A stretch of 64,000 nt of DNA from Acidiphilium acidophilum (GCF_033842475.1 NZ_JAWXYB010000018.1:3455501-3519500); one strand, 5' to 3'. Counted from the stretch's first letter, positions 1 through 13,596 are shown. Notes: generated from the letters alone by a model not told the origin. Numbers and translations are program-made.

Positions 1-2405
1 GGGTTCCCGCCGTGGTCGATCTCGCCGCGATGCGTGATGGCATCGTCAAGCTCGGCGGGGACGCCGCCCGGGTCAACCCGCTGGTGCCGGTCGATCTCGT
101 GATCGACCATTCCGTGATGGTCGATGTGTCCGGCCGCAAGGACGCGCTGGAACGCAATGTCGATATCGAGTTCGAGCGCAACGGCGAGCGCTACGAATTC
201 CTCCGCTGGGGGCAGGACGCGTTCGACAATTTCCGCGTCGTCCCGCCCGGCACCGGCATCTGCCATCAGGTCAATCTCGAATACCTCGCCCAGGCGGTCT
301 GGACCGCGACGGCGGATGGCAGGACCCTCGCCTACCCGGACACGCTGTTCGGCACCGATTCCCACACCACCATGGTCAACGGCATGGGCGTGCTCGGCTG
401 GGGCGTCGGCGGGATCGAGGCGGAGGCCGCGATGCTCGGCCAGCCGATCGCCATGCTGATCCCGGATGTGATCGGCTTCAAACTCACCGGCACGCTGCGC
501 GAGGGCATCACCGCGACCGATCTGGTCCTGACCGTCACCCAGATGCTCCGCAGGAAGGGCGTGGTCGGCAAATTCGTCGAATTCTACGGTGCCGGGCTGG
601 ATCAGCTCCCGCTGGCGGATCGGGCGACCATCGCCAACATGGCGCCGGAATACGGCGCGACCTGCGGGTTTTTCCCGGTCGATCAGATCACGCTCGATTA
701 CATGAAGCTTTCGGGGCGCGACGAGCACCGGATCAAGCTGGTCGAGGCCTATTGCAAGGCGCAGGGCCTCTGGCGCGACGACAGTGAACTTACCTTCTCC
801 GACACGCTCGAACTCGATCTTTCCAGCGTCGAACCCTCGCTCGCCGGACCCAAGCGGCCACAGGACCGGGTGGCGCTGTCCAAAGCCGCATCCGCCTTCG
901 CCACTGAACTGACCAAGTCGCTCGGGGTCCCGGCCAACGATGTCGGTGCCAAGGGCGAGGTCGCGGGCCGGAATTTCTCGATCACCCATGGCGATGTCGT
1001 GATCGCGGCCATCACGTCGTGCACCAACACCTCCAACCCCTCGGTCCTCGTCGCCGCCGGGCTGGTTGCGCGCAAGGCCCGCGCGCTCGGTTTGAAGCCC
1101 AAGCCCTGGGTGAAAACCTCCCTCGCCCCCGGCTCGCAGGTCGTCACCGAGTATCTCGACAAATCCGGCCTCACCGCCGATCTCGATGCGCTCGGTTTCG
1201 AAACCGTGGGCTACGGCTGCACCACCTGCATCGGCAATTCCGGCCCACTGGACGATGCGATCGCCGAGGCCATCGAGGACAACAAGCTGGTCGCGGTCTC
1301 GGTACTGTCCGGCAACCGCAATTTCGAGGGCCGGGTTCACCCCAATGTCCGGGCGAACTACCTCGCCTCCCCGCCGCTGGTGGTCGCCTACGCCCTGCTC
1401 GGCACCATGATGGTGGACATCACCACCGCGCCGATCGGCCAGGATCAGAACGGCAACGACGTGTATCTCAAGGATATCTGGCCGACCACGCGGGAGATCG
1501 CCGATCTGGTGAAATCATCGCTCACCCGCGAGATGTTCCTCGACCGCTACGGCGATGTGTTCAAGGGCCCGAAACAGTGGCAGGCGATCGAGGTGGAAGG
1601 CGAGTCCGAGACCTATCATTGGTCCGGTTCCTCGACCTATGTGAAAAACCCGCCCTATTTCGAGGGGATGACCATGGAGCCGAAACCGGTGACCGACATC
1701 ACCGGTGCGCGCATTCTGGCTCTGCTCGGCGATTCGATCACCACCGATCACATCTCCCCCGCCGGCAGCTTCCGCGCCACCACCCCAGCTGGTGAATATC
1801 TTGCCGAACGGCAGATCCTGCCGAAGGATTTCAACTCCTACGGCTCACGGCGCGGCAACCACGAAATCATGATGCGCGGCACCTTCGCCAATATTCGTAT
1901 CCGCAACGAAATGCTCGACAACGTCGAAGGCGGCTACACGAAACACTACCCCTCCGGCGCGCAGATGCCGATTTACGACGCCGCCATGCGCTACAAGGCC
2001 GAGGGCGTGCCGCTGGTCGCCATCGTCGGGCGCGAATACGGCACCGGCTCCTCGCGCGACTGGGCCGCGAAAGGCACCATGCTGCTCGGCATCCGCGCCG
2101 TGATCGCCGAAAGCTTCGAACGCATCCACCGCTCAAACCTGGTGGGCATGGGCGTGCTGCCGCTGGTCTTCAAGAACGGCATGACCCGCAAGACGCTGGA
2201 ATTGCGCGGCGATGAAACCATCGACATCCTCGGCCTCGATTCCCTCTCGCCGCGGATGGATATCGACATGCTGATCCACCGCGCCGACGGCACCACCGAC
2301 AAGGCGACATTGCTCTGCCGCGTCGATACCAGGGACGAGGTGATGTATTACGAAAACGGCGGGATTTTGCAGTACGTGCTGCGGAGCATGGCACGGGCGG
2401 CGTGA
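1..2405 (+). CDS. acnA: Aconitate hydratase A, 5'-truncated by the window edge
   Basis: Converts citrate to isocitrate in the TCA cycle using a [4Fe-4S] cluster in the cytoplasm. The frame is open from the first base (codons [13 protein letters not shown] before and after the first possible GTG at 12), so about 95 N-terminal residues lie outside the window and the GTG at 12 is not the true start. Counting from that GTG, the three cluster cysteines are C337 (SCTNTSNPS) and C403/C406 ([10 protein letters not shown]). The C-terminal swivel domain is present, with [13 protein letters not shown] and the [16 protein letters not shown] substrate-binding loop near residue 675. Everything after the missing front matches a normal ~890-residue AcnA. 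It converges on the cyo operon; the 163 bp between them holds one dispersed hairpin repeat. Confidence 0.97.
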   Translation, partial: VPAVVDLAAMRDGIVKLGGDAARVNPLVPVDLVIDHSVMVDVSGRKDALERNVDIEFERNGERYEFLRWGQDAFDNFRVVPPGTGICHQVNLEYLAQAVWTATADGRTLAYPDTLFGTDSHTTMVNGMGVLGWGVGGIEAEAAMLGQPIAMLIPDVIGFKLTGTLREGITATDLVLTVTQMLRRKGVVGKFVEFYGAGLDQLPLADRATIANMAPEYGATCGFFPVDQITLDYMKLSGRDEHRIKLVEAYCKAQGLWRDDSELTFSDTLELDLSSVEPSLAGPKRPQDRVALSKAASAFATELTKSLGVPANDVGAKGEVAGRNFSITHGDVVIAAITSCTNTSNPSVLVAAGLVARKARALGLKPKPWVKTSLAPGSQVVTEYLDKSGLTADLDALGFETVGYGCTTCIGNSGPLDDAIAEAIEDNKLVAVSVLSGNRNFEGRVHPNVRANYLASPPLVVAYALLGTMMVDITTAPIGQDQNGNDVYLKDIWPTTREIADLVKSSLTREMFLDRYGDVFKGPKQWQAIEVEGESETYHWSGSSTYVKNPPYFEGMTMEPKPVTDITGARILALLGDSITTDHISPAGSFRATTPAGEYLAERQILPKDFNSYGSRRGNHEIMMRGTFANIRIRNEMLDNVEGGYTKHYPSGAQMPIYDAAMRYKAEGVPLVAIVGREYGTGSSRDWAAKGTMLLGIRAVIAESFERIHRSNLVGMGVLPLVFKNGMTRKTLELRGDETIDILGLDSLSPRMDIDMLIHRADGTTDKATLLCRVDTRDEVMYYENGGILQYVLRSMARAA

Positions 2406-2430
2406 TCGGGGGGGGTTAAGGAAGAAAGCG

Positions 2431-2544
2431 CTTCTTTTTTGAAAAAAAGGAAGCAAAAAACTTTTTTGATCTGGGGCACGGGTGGTTTCACAGGCACGAG
2501 CACAGCGAACGGAAGTTTTTTGCTTCTTTTTTACAAAAAAGAAG
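2431..2544. repeat. Dispersed hairpin repeat, copy A
   Basis: AT-rich element in the convergent gap between acnA and cyoD. The left end (2431-2453) is a near-palindrome and the right end (2523-2544) is the perfect palindrome CTTCTTTTTT-AC-AAAAAAGAAG. The ends are also inverted relative to each other: GAAGCAAAAAACTT at 2450-2463 against AAGTTTTTTGCTTC at 2513-2526. Related copies lie at 42655, 59687 and 60917. It could act as a bidirectional terminator here, but this is inference. Confidence 0.85.
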
Positions 2545-2568
2545 TGCTGCCCTTCTCGACCCCCGCCC

Positions 2569-2937
2569 TCACATATCCGCGCCCTGCACCTGCATGAAGT
2601 GCATCATGGTGCGGGGGTACAAAGTGTGGAACATCCAGCCGGTCAGCCCGACGGAGAGCACGAACAGGGGCAGGACCAGGATGAGCGAGAAGGTTTTCCA
2701 CTGCTGCGATTTCGACAGGTCGAGCCGGAACATCAGCAGGGCCTGCGCGAGCAAAGCGAGGCCTGCGAGGATCGAGACCGCGATGATGAAGTTGAGGTAG
2801 TGCATGGTGTGCCGCAGCGTCAGCAGCAGGGCGATCGCCATGAAGATGACCGAGAGCAGGTAGCCCGAGACGTAGGCGAGCGGGCTGGCGTGGCGGACTT
2901 CGGGGTGATCGAGCGGATCGGCTTCATGGGCTGACAT
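2569..2937 (-). CDS. cyoD: Cytochrome bo3 ubiquinol oxidase subunit IV
   Basis: Small accessory subunit of the proton-pumping bo3 quinol oxidase in the inner membrane. The 122-residue protein starts MSAHEADPLDHPEV and has three hydrophobic segments (about residues 20-42, 47-67 and 79-102), as in CyoD. A longer open frame exists upstream, but the ATG at 2937 is chosen because its A is the last base of the cyoC stop (TGATG), giving translational coupling, and because the upstream extension is only a shadow of cyoC. Last gene of cyoABCD. Confidence 0.93.
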   Translation of the reverse strand: MSAHEADPLDHPEVRHASPLAYVSGYLLSVIFMAIALLLTLRHTMHYLNFIIAVSILAGLALLAQALLMFRLDLSKSQQWKTFSLILVLPLFVLSVGLTGWMFHTLYPRTMMHFMQVQGADM

Positions 2938-3563
2938 CAGAACGCTCCATTGAGGTAGACGAACACGAACATGCACACCCAGATCGAGGCCTGAAAGACC
3001 CAGAACAGGCGCAGGTTGAGCAGGCGGGTGACGACTTCGGTGGTGAACCCCTTGAGCGCCACCTGAGCCATCATCACGGCCATCCACAGCATCCCGAAGG
3101 CCATGTGCAGGCCGTGGGTCGCGATCAGGACGAAGAATATCGACATCAGGCCGCTGCGTTCCGGTGTGATGCCGTGGGCGACCAGCGTTGCGAAATCGTT
3201 GATTTCGAGGCCAAGGAACACGCCGCCGAGCACGAAGGCCGAGAGCAGGCCGGCGAGGACGAACATCCGGTTGCGCGCCTTCAACCCGACCATGGCGAGG
3301 CTGTAGGCGAGCACGCTGGTGAACACCACGATGGTCTGCACGAAGGCTTCGAGCGGGTGGACGACATTCTTGATCTGCGGGCCGCCGGCGGCGTTGAATT
3401 TGTGATCCAGCACCGCGTAGGCGGCGAACAGCCCGGCGAAGATCAGGGCGTCGCTCATCATGTAGAGCCAGAAGCCCAGCGTTTTCATCGCGATGGGGTC
3501 GGGCTCGGGGTGGTGGCGCGCCCAGAGCCGGTGGGAGGGCGTCAATCGCTCAGTACGGCTCAT
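2937..3563 (-). CDS. cyoC: Cytochrome bo3 ubiquinol oxidase subunit III
   Basis: Heme-copper oxidase subunit III of the bo3 complex; it binds no redox centre and stabilises subunit I. The 208 residues begin with a hydrophilic tail (HRLWARHHPEPDPIAMKTLGFWLYMMSDALIFAGLFAAY) followed by five hydrophobic segments. ALIFAGLFAAYAVL and the conserved THGLHMAFGMLWM region near residue 150 are typical of the family. Its start overlaps the cyoB stop by 4 bases (ATGA) and its stop overlaps cyoD, so translation is coupled through the operon. Confidence 0.95.
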   Translation of the reverse strand: MSRTERLTPSHRLWARHHPEPDPIAMKTLGFWLYMMSDALIFAGLFAAYAVLDHKFNAAGGPQIKNVVHPLEAFVQTIVVFTSVLAYSLAMVGLKARNRMFVLAGLLSAFVLGGVFLGLEINDFATLVAHGITPERSGLMSIFFVLIATHGLHMAFGMLWMAVMMAQVALKGFTTEVVTRLLNLRLFWVFQASIWVCMFVFVYLNGAF

Positions 3564-5629
3564 GACAGCGCCTCAAGCTCGGCAACCGGCGGGGAGATAT
3601 GGTCGGTGATGATGCCGGTTCCTTCGGGTTTCTGTTCCATCCGCCGGACAGCGTCGGCGCTCAGTACGATGCCGGATTGATCGGCGAAGGAGCGCAGGAT
3701 GACCACGCCGATGATGCCGAGCAGGCTCAGCCCTGCCATCCACCAGATCCGCCAGGTCATGCCGAAGCCGAAGCCGAAGGCCAGCGCACCGATGACGGCG
3801 GGGGCGATGGAGCTTTTCGGCAGATGGATGTCCTCATACTCTTCCGGTCCGGAATCCTCGAAACCACTTTCCCGGCGCGAGGCCCATTCGTCCCGCCCGT
3901 GAACTTCGGGGATGACCGCGAAATTATAGTAGGGCACCGGCGTCAGCGTCATCCATTCCAGGGTGCGCGAGGTCGACCACACGTCCTGGCCATGCGATTC
4001 CTTGGCGCGGTCGCGTAGGCTGACATAGATCATCTTGAAGAAATAGAAGACCGCCACGCAATAGAGGAAAATGCCGAATTCCTCGATGTCGAGCAGCGGC
4101 TGCCAGTGCGGATCGTAAAGATAGTCCAGCCGCCGGGTCATGCCCATGAAACCGAGGGTGAACATGGCGCTGAAGGTGGTCGCGGTGCCGAGCGAGAAGA
4201 AGATGAAGAACTTGCGGCCCGAATTTTCATCGAGCCGGAAGCCGAACACTTTTGGGAACCAGAACATCATCCCGGCGAAGATGCCGTACACGCTGACCAG
4301 GAACATCATGTGGAAATGCGCGATGACGAACACGCTGTTATGGACGGTGTAGTTGATCGCGGGAATCGCCAGCATCATGCCGGTGAGCCCGCCGACCAGC
4401 AGCAGGATCAGGCCGCCGATCGCCCAGAGCATCGGGGTTTCGAAGCGCAGGCGGCCACGATAGAGGGTGAGCGACCAGTTGAACACTTTCACCCCGGTCG
4501 GGATGCCGACCAGCATGGTCGAGACGCTGAAGAACAGATTGACGCCCGGTCCCGCCCCCATGGTGAAGAAATGGTGCAGCCACACCGCCCATGACAGCCC
4601 GGCGATCGAGAGGGTTGCCGCGACCATCACGGTGTAGCCGAAAAGGGCCTTTTCCGAGAATACCGGGATGACTTCGGACATGATGCCCCAGGCCGGCAGG
4701 ATGATGAAATAGACCTCGGGGTGGCCCCAGATCCAGAACAGATCGGTATAGAGCATGAGGTTGCCGCCCATGCCGCCGGTATAGAAATGGGTGCCGAGGT
4801 AACGGTCCGAGCTGAGCAGGGCCAGGGCCACGCCGAGCACCGGGAAGGCGGTGAGGCCGATGGTTTGGGTGCTCAGGCTCGCCCAGGTGAAGAACGGCAT
4901 CCGAAACCAGGTCATGCCCGGTGCGCGCATCATCACGATGGTGGTGATCAGGTTGAGCGCGCCGAGCGTGGTGCCGAGGCTGCTGAGTTGCAGCGCCCAA
5001 TCCCAGTAATCGACGCCGACGCCGGGGCTGTAGGGCAGTTCGGTCAGCGGAATGATGCCGACCCAGCCGGCATGCGAGAAATCGCCGACGAACAGCGAGA
5101 TCATCACCAGCGCGGCTCCCGCGGCGGTGAGCCACAGGCTGACCGCGTTGAGGTAGGGGAACGCCATGTCCCGCGCGCCGATCTGGAGCGGGACGATGAT
5201 GTTCTGGAACCCGGTGAGAACGACCGTGACCGCGAAGATGATCATGATCGTGCCGTGGGAGCTGTAGATCTGATCGAAATGGAACGGCGGCAGGTAGCCG
5301 TGCAGCGCCTGAAGATGACCGGCGGAATGGGGGCCATCGGCCATCGCCTGCTGGGTCCGGATCATCACCCCGTCGATGAAGCCGCGAAACAGCATGACCA
5401 GCCCGACGATGATGTACATCACCCCTATTTTCTTGTGGTCGAGCGAGGTAATCCATTCACGGATCAGATAGCCCCATTTGCGGTAGTAGGTGAGCGCCGC
5501 CATGATCACGAGGCCGGCACCTGCCGCGAAGATGAAGGCACCGAGCACGATGCCGTTGTGATAGGGGATCTGGCCGAGGGTGAGCCGGCCGAACAGCGGC
5601 GTCCAGGGGCCTTGGAGATGAACCAGCAC
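3560..5629 (-). CDS. cyoB: Cytochrome bo3 ubiquinol oxidase subunit I
   Basis: Catalytic subunit carrying low-spin heme b, the heme o3-CuB centre and the proton channels. At 689 residues it matches CyoB length. Visible family motifs: YSSHGTIMIIF (low-spin heme ligand), WGHPEVYFIILP (CuB histidine and crosslinked tyrosine), HHFFTMG (two CuB histidines) and HFHMMFLVSVYG (heme o3 and heme b ligands). About 15 hydrophobic segments are seen. It starts with GTG at 5629, with GAGGGA upstream as ribosome binding site, 14 bp after the cyoA stop. Confidence 0.97.
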   Translation of the reverse strand: MLVHLQGPWTPLFGRLTLGQIPYHNGIVLGAFIFAAGAGLVIMAALTYYRKWGYLIREWITSLDHKKIGVMYIIVGLVMLFRGFIDGVMIRTQQAMADGPHSAGHLQALHGYLPPFHFDQIYSSHGTIMIIFAVTVVLTGFQNIIVPLQIGARDMAFPYLNAVSLWLTAAGAALVMISLFVGDFSHAGWVGIIPLTELPYSPGVGVDYWDWALQLSSLGTTLGALNLITTIVMMRAPGMTWFRMPFFTWASLSTQTIGLTAFPVLGVALALLSSDRYLGTHFYTGGMGGNLMLYTDLFWIWGHPEVYFIILPAWGIMSEVIPVFSEKALFGYTVMVAATLSIAGLSWAVWLHHFFTMGAGPGVNLFFSVSTMLVGIPTGVKVFNWSLTLYRGRLRFETPMLWAIGGLILLLVGGLTGMMLAIPAINYTVHNSVFVIAHFHMMFLVSVYGIFAGMMFWFPKVFGFRLDENSGRKFFIFFSLGTATTFSAMFTLGFMGMTRRLDYLYDPHWQPLLDIEEFGIFLYCVAVFYFFKMIYVSLRDRAKESHGQDVWSTSRTLEWMTLTPVPYYNFAVIPEVHGRDEWASRRESGFEDSGPEEYEDIHLPKSSIAPAVIGALAFGFGFGMTWRIWWMAGLSLLGIIGVVILRSFADQSGIVLSADAVRRMEQKPEGTGIITDHISPPVAELEALS

Positions 5630-5643
5630 TGTGATGTCCCTCG

Positions 5644-6690
5644 TTATGATTTCTGCGAAGCGTAGGCGGTCAGATATCCGGCATGATCACGCTTGTTCCT
5701 GAGCATGTCCTTGGTCAGGAAAATCGGGGTCCGGTAGGTCTTGCCGTCCATCGCCGCGGTGATGACATGCCGGAACAGATGCGGCTCGACATCAGCGTAG
5801 ATCGCGTGATGGTGCGTGATATTGACCGTGGGACGGGCGAGTTTCTCGAATGCGGCGTAGCTGAGGCGGCTGGTGCCGCCCTTGACCTTGGCCACCCATG
5901 TCTTGAAATCGGCGGCGGAGACCGCGTGGGTCGGAAACTGCATCCACGACATGCCGGCGCCGCTGATATCCGCCGAGAAGCCGATCCATTTTCCGGGATG
6001 ATCGACCCGCATGACGTCCTTGGTCCGCATGCCGGGCATCACGTCGATCATGCCGATGAGTTGCGGGATATAGAAATCGTTGACCACATCGGTCGCGGTC
6101 AGGCGGAATTCGACGGTCCGCCCGGTCGGCACATAGACCGTGTTGAGGGTCGCGATCTTTTGTTTCGGATAGATGAACAGCCATTGCCAGTCGGTCGCGA
6201 CCACGTTGATGATCAGCGGGTGGACCGCCACGGCCCCGCCGGGCGGGGGGTTCGCCGCCGAGGTCTTCCGGTTGAGTATGGTCGGGTTATAGGGGTTGAC
6301 CCCGAACACGCCCTGCCAGGAGAAATAGCCGAGCGCGATCACCGCGATAAGCGGAATCCCCCACATCAGCAATTCGAGGCGGACCGAATGGGTGAATTCG
6401 GGATCGTATTTCGCCTGACGCGAGGCCCGGTAGCGCCACATCGCGATCAGGATGAAAATCAGGGTTGGCAGAATGATGCAGAGCATGATCAGCACGTCGA
6501 TCACGGTGAAGCGCCATTCGGCGCGCGCGATCGTGCCGACCGGATCGAACAGGCGGATATGGGTGTCGCTGCAGCCGCCGAGCAACAAAGCCAGACCCAT
6601 CGGTGCCCGGCCCATCCAGCGGCGCCAGTTCGCCCTTGCGGGCTGCGCCTTCGCTTCGGGCTGGGCCGGCAAATCGAGTCGGGCATTCAT
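5644..6690 (-). CDS. cyoA: Cytochrome bo3 ubiquinol oxidase subunit II (lipoprotein)
   Basis: Membrane-anchored subunit II of the bo3 quinol oxidase. The start ATG at 6690 gives 348 residues; a TTG nine codons upstream is less likely. A basic N-terminus is followed by the lipobox ALLLGGC (cysteine near residue 40), two transmembrane segments (about 65-90 and 110-130) and a cupredoxin domain with ATDWQWLFIYP. The four-ligand CuA motif of cytochrome c oxidases is absent, as expected for a quinol oxidase. First gene of cyoABCD; the 220 bp upstream should hold the promoter, but I cannot place it. Confidence 0.94.
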   Translation of the reverse strand: MNARLDLPAQPEAKAQPARANWRRWMGRAPMGLALLLGGCSDTHIRLFDPVGTIARAEWRFTVIDVLIMLCIILPTLIFILIAMWRYRASRQAKYDPEFTHSVRLELLMWGIPLIAVIALGYFSWQGVFGVNPYNPTILNRKTSAANPPPGGAVAVHPLIINVVATDWQWLFIYPKQKIATLNTVYVPTGRTVEFRLTATDVVNDFYIPQLIGMIDVMPGMRTKDVMRVDHPGKWIGFSADISGAGMSWMQFPTHAVSAADFKTWVAKVKGGTSRLSYAAFEKLARPTVNITHHHAIYADVEPHLFRHVITAAMDGKTYRTPIFLTKDMLRNKRDHAGYLTAYASQKS

Positions 6691-6865
6691 GGCGTCACCC
6701 GTGCTGAACGTACCCAAACGTTTTTATCCCTTCGTAAGTCCGAGCCGTATTCCTGTAGTGGCATACATATCGGCGCATGTTACGAATCGATCAACTGGCG
6801 TTTACAAATCCAGTGGTCACATATAATTGTTCAATACACTATATCTTGAAGTCGAAACGGAAAGT

Positions 6866-6903
6866 TCACGTGACCGGCATTGCTCGTCATGCCGGTCACG
6901 TGA
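6866..6903 (-). terminator. Strong stem-loop after the Mn-catalase gene
   Basis: A perfect 15-bp inverted repeat (TCACGTGACCGGCAT and its complement) with an 8-base loop starts 7 bp beyond the catalase stop codon. On the minus strand it is followed by ACTTTCC, a weak T-run. Probably it ends the catalase transcript and insulates the cyo promoter region. It contains the palindrome CACGTG in each arm. Confidence 0.65.
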
Positions 6904-6910
6904 TCGCAAT

Positions 6911-7651
6911 TCAGGCCGCCTTGGCGTGCGACGAGGTTTTTTCGTCATCGGGATTTGACATGCCGGGCGGCTTGCCACCGGTCGGCTTCGGGTCGGCGAC
7001 GTATTCGAACGGCGCGGTGTTCCACGGACCGCGCATGTCCTCGCCCTGCGACAGGTTGTACACGACATTGACGGTCTCGTCCGGCTGGATGGTGCCGAAC
7101 ATCGGGTCGGTCAGTTTGCCGAGCGAATCGAGCGCTTTCATGAACATCTGCGCGTGGGTGATCTCGCGGGTCAGCAGATGGACCAGGGTTTCGCGGGTGC
7201 TCTCATCGTCGCACTGGTGGATCAGGGCTTCGTAGGTCTGGCGCGCCCCGGCTTCGGCAGCGATATTGGCCCGCAGATCGCGCACCACGTTGCCGCCTTC
7301 GTTGATATAGGAAGCGGTCCAGGCCGAGCCCTGACTGTCGACGAAATGCGGGCCGATGCCCTTGATTGCGAACAGCGGCACATCGTGGAGTTTGTGATGC
7401 TGCTTCTGGGAGGTATGCTGGACGATGAGTTTGCCGACCATTTCGAGGTGGCTGAACTCCTCGATCGCGATGTCCTGCAACATGTCACGGATGCCGGGAT
7501 CTTCGACGTGGAAGGATTGGACCCAGTACTGGAGCGCCGCCGTCAATTCACCGGTCGCGCCGCCGAACTGTTCGAGCAGATACTGGCCGAAAACCGGATT
7601 CGGCGTCCCGACTTTGACGGGCCGGATGGTTTCCTTGCGATGGTAGAACAT
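6911..7651 (-). CDS. Manganese catalase family protein
   Basis: Non-heme catalase that disproportionates hydrogen peroxide at a dimanganese site. The 246 residues contain the ferritin-like four-helix core of the family: MLQDIAIEEFSHLEMVGKLI (EEFSHLE, metal-ligand Glu/His) near residue 68 and LTREITHAQMFMKAL near residue 160 with the second Glu/His pair. EAGARQTYEAL supplies a further Glu. The N-terminus FYHRKETIRPVKVGTPNP is typical. The start ATG has AGGAGA eight bases upstream. It stands alone, with its own stem-loop terminator, beside the terminal oxidase operon. Detoxification of respiratory peroxide is a reasonable inference. Confidence 0.9.
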   Translation of the reverse strand: MFYHRKETIRPVKVGTPNPVFGQYLLEQFGGATGELTAALQYWVQSFHVEDPGIRDMLQDIAIEEFSHLEMVGKLIVQHTSQKQHHKLHDVPLFAIKGIGPHFVDSQGSAWTASYINEGGNVVRDLRANIAAEAGARQTYEALIHQCDDESTRETLVHLLTREITHAQMFMKALDSLGKLTDPMFGTIQPDETVNVVYNLSQGEDMRGPWNTAPFEYVADPKPTGGKPPGMSNPDDEKTSSHAKAA

Positions 7652-7803
7652 GATGGTATCTCCTGCGAATTTATAAAACCTTACCGCAGGTGATGCGAGG
7701 CGGCGGGGACCGCAACCGGCAGATGCGGAGATGACCCATTGTTCACGGCCCGGTCAACCGGTGGTGATCGATCGGGAACGGGCCGTTGTCAGGGTTGCGA
7801 TGA

Positions 7804-11720
<3,917 letters not shown>

Positions 11721-11724
<4 letters not shown>

Positions 11725-12089
11725 GTGGTCCCGAGGGCCGTGCAGATCCGTTCGATCAGCGGATCGATCGCGAAGGGTTTGGCGGCGGTTTGCCAGTGGG
11801 AGCGGTTGTCGGGGCAGTCGCCGTCGCCGTAGCCGGAAAGCAGGAGGAAGCGGATGCCCCTTGCGTCGAGGGCTTCGGCGATCGGGTAGACTTTGCCGTC
11901 CGCCACATTGACGTCGAGCAAAGCGAAATCGAGCGGCTCGGTGGTGGCCGCAGCGTGGGCGGCGGCGACGCTGGGGAAAGGGCCTACGATTTCGCAGTCC
12001 TCGTCCGCGAGGGCGGTTTCGAGCAGCAGGGCGATCATTGGTTCGTCATCGACGATCATGATGCGTTTGCCGGTTAGCCGGGGCGTCAT
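11721..12089 (-). CDS. Single-domain response regulator
   Basis: A 122-residue stand-alone receiver domain. IMIVDDEPMIALLLE gives the acidic pocket, FALLDVNVADGK the phospho-acceptor Asp (about residue 58), FLLLSGYGD the switch Ser and AAKPFAI the conserved Lys. There is no output domain. A longer open frame runs upstream to 12992, but its composition (Pro/Arg/His-rich) is a shadow of the gene on the other frame; the ATG at 12089 is the sensible start. It is translationally coupled to the hybrid kinase and probably passes phosphate to or from it. Regulators of this kind often modulate general stress or histidine kinase cascades in alphaproteobacteria. Confidence 0.88.
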
Positions 12090-12295
12090 GGCAGGCCAAG
12101 CCGGGCGATACCGGCTCTTATTGGGAATTTGTTCATTCGCCGCCCAGATGGCGTGCAATTCATGCCGGTGCAAGGGGTTTTGCGAGTGGCGCAGAAATAA
12201 TCCGGAGCGTGATTGTTGCGGAACTTTATCTGTTTTTGAGGCGAAGTATATAATTACGATATCGTAACGACGTAGACGTGGCTCGGCGCGGCGGG

Positions 12296-12940
12296 TCAGG
12301 CGGGTTTTTTTGCGGGGCCGGGCCAGCGGTGGGACCATGAGTTCCAGCAGGGTGTGTCGTAGATGCCGACCAGGGTGAAGCCGTAGTCGCGGGGTTTGCG
12401 GGGTTTGGGCGGTCGGGGTGGTTTCGGTTCCGGGACGGGTTTGGGCAGTTGCAGCCATGAGGGCGGGGCGATGCCGAACATGCGGCAGAGCGAGCGCAAC
12501 GTGGGGGCGGATTTCGGGGTTTGGGCGATGAGGTCGGCGGTGGCTTCGGCGGCGAGGAGGGCGGTGAGCGCGGCGGTGGCGGCGGCGATGTCGTCGGCGG
12601 CATCCGGCAGATAGCGCGGGGTGAGGTGCTGCAGCCAGGCAGGGCAGCGCATGATCATGCCCGGGGTGGTGTTGGGGTTGGGGCGTGGGCGCGGCGGGGC
12701 GGGTTTGGGTGCTGGGCTGGGTGTGGGTTTGGGTGTGGGTCCGGGTTGGGTGCCGGAGGAGGTGATGGCGCGGGTGAGGCGGCGGATGAAGAAGTCGAGG
12801 TGGCGGAGGAGGATTTCGACCGTGAAGTCCGACATGGTGGGGCTGGGGGTTTTGCGCGCGACGCTGACCACGAGATCCCGCAGGATCCGGACGAACTGGG
12901 CGACGGGGTGGTGGGGGTGAGTGGGCGCGATGCTGGACAC
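12296..12940 (-). CDS. Hypothetical protein with proline-rich linker
   Basis: A 214-residue protein I do not recognise. The N-terminal ~60 residues form an amphipathic, possibly helical region (VAQFVRILRDLVVSVARK, TVEILLRHLDFFIRRLTRAI). A Pro/Lys/Thr linker (about 62-92, PTPKPTPSPAPKPAPPRPRP) is followed by a second folded region (MIMRCPAWLQHLTPRYLPDAADDI, an Ala-rich helix, then LRSLCRMFGIAPPSWLQL), a second proline stretch, and a Trp-rich tail (TPCWNSWSHRWPGP). No signal peptide is seen. The frame is preferred over overlapping ones because its hydrophobic periodicity looks protein-like. It is divergent from the NUDIX gene. Function unknown. Confidence 0.55.
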   Translation of the reverse strand: MSSIAPTHPHHPVAQFVRILRDLVVSVARKTPSPTMSDFTVEILLRHLDFFIRRLTRAITSSGTQPGPTPKPTPSPAPKPAPPRPRPNPNTTPGMIMRCPAWLQHLTPRYLPDAADDIAAATAALTALLAAEATADLIAQTPKSAPTLRSLCRMFGIAPPSWLQLPKPVPEPKPPRPPKPRKPRDYGFTLVGIYDTPCWNSWSHRWPGPAKKPA

Positions 12941-12991
12941 CCTCGCTATTAATCACATGGGGTGGGGGGTGAGAAAGCGGGGATTTCGGCA

Positions 12992-13450
12992 ATGGCGGGC
13001 GGGTTGCGGCTTCGGTATGGTTGGGGCGTGCCGGACCTGCCGATTTCGCGGATCATTCATATTGCCGCCGCGCTGCTGATTGCGGCGGATGGGCGGATGC
13101 TGCTGGTGCGAAAGCGCGGGACGTCCGCTTTCATGCAGCCGGGGGGCAAGATCGGGCCGGATGAGGATGCGGTGACCGCGCTGGTGCGGGAGTTGCGGGA
13201 GGAGCTTGGCGTTGCGGTGCATCCGGCGCAGGCGGTTTATCTCGGTTGTTTCGAGGCGGACGCAGCCAATGAGCCGGGGCATGTGGTGCGGGCGGAGTTG
13301 TTCCGGGTGGCGCTTTCGGGGACGGCACGCCCGGATGCCGAGATCGAGGAGATGATCTGGGTCGATTCCGGTGTGGCCGCTGGCGTCGAACTGGCGCCTT
13401 TGACGCGGGATTATGTGGTGCCGATGCATGCGGCGCAGGCACGTCTTTGA
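12992..13450 (+). CDS. NUDIX hydrolase
   Basis: Hydrolyses a nucleoside diphosphate linked to another moiety. The Nudix box is perfect: GKIGPDEDAVTALVRELREELGV fits G-x5-E-x7-REL-x-EE-x-G. The protein is short (about 140-150 residues), close to the minimal NUDIX fold. QPGGK just before the box and the RKRGTSAFM strand resemble house-cleaning or ADP-ribose-type members, but the substrate cannot be read from sequence. Start uncertain: ATG 12992 is used here; GTG 13028 (VPDLPISRIIHIAAALLI) would place the first strand at the very N-terminus and is equally plausible. Confidence 0.85.
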   Translation: MAGGLRLRYGWGVPDLPISRIIHIAAALLIAADGRMLLVRKRGTSAFMQPGGKIGPDEDAVTALVRELREELGVAVHPAQAVYLGCFEADAANEPGHVVRAELFRVALSGTARPDAEIEEMIWVDSGVAAGVELAPLTRDYVVPMHAAQARL

Positions 13451-13580
13451 TAGAACATCAATGACCGGGGGCTGAAATCTCGCAGCGCACCCGGCCTCAG
13501 TCGGCCTGATTTGTCAGGATTCTTTACACATTGTTTTTTGGAACCGTCCCATCCCATTCAAAATTAAGGGAATCATGATC

Positions 13581-13596
13581 TGGCATAGAAATTGCT
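13581..13596 (+). promoter_or_regulatory. Candidate sigma-54 (RpoN) promoter of the PEP-CTERM gene
   Basis: TGGCATAGAAATTGCT matches the -24/-12 consensus TGGCAC-N5-TTGCA with GG and GC exactly 10 bases apart. It would start transcription near 13607, about 66 bases before the ATG at 13674. PEP-CTERM systems are commonly linked to the PrsK/PrsR two-component pair, whose regulator acts with sigma-54, so the site makes biological sense. No enhancer site was identified. Confidence 0.65.

Noticed and set aside
7745-7786. Possible terminator after the hybrid kinase (ACGGCCCG / CGGGCCGT)
   Set aside because: The stem is only 8 bp with a 26-base loop and no T-run, so it is not distinguishable from chance in GC-rich DNA.
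12395-12800. A run of G/T-rich short words that might be a tandem repeat or CRISPR-like array
   Set aside because: It is the complement of codons for the proline-rich linkers of the hypothetical protein; there is no regular repeat-spacer structure. No CRISPR array was seen anywhere in the window.
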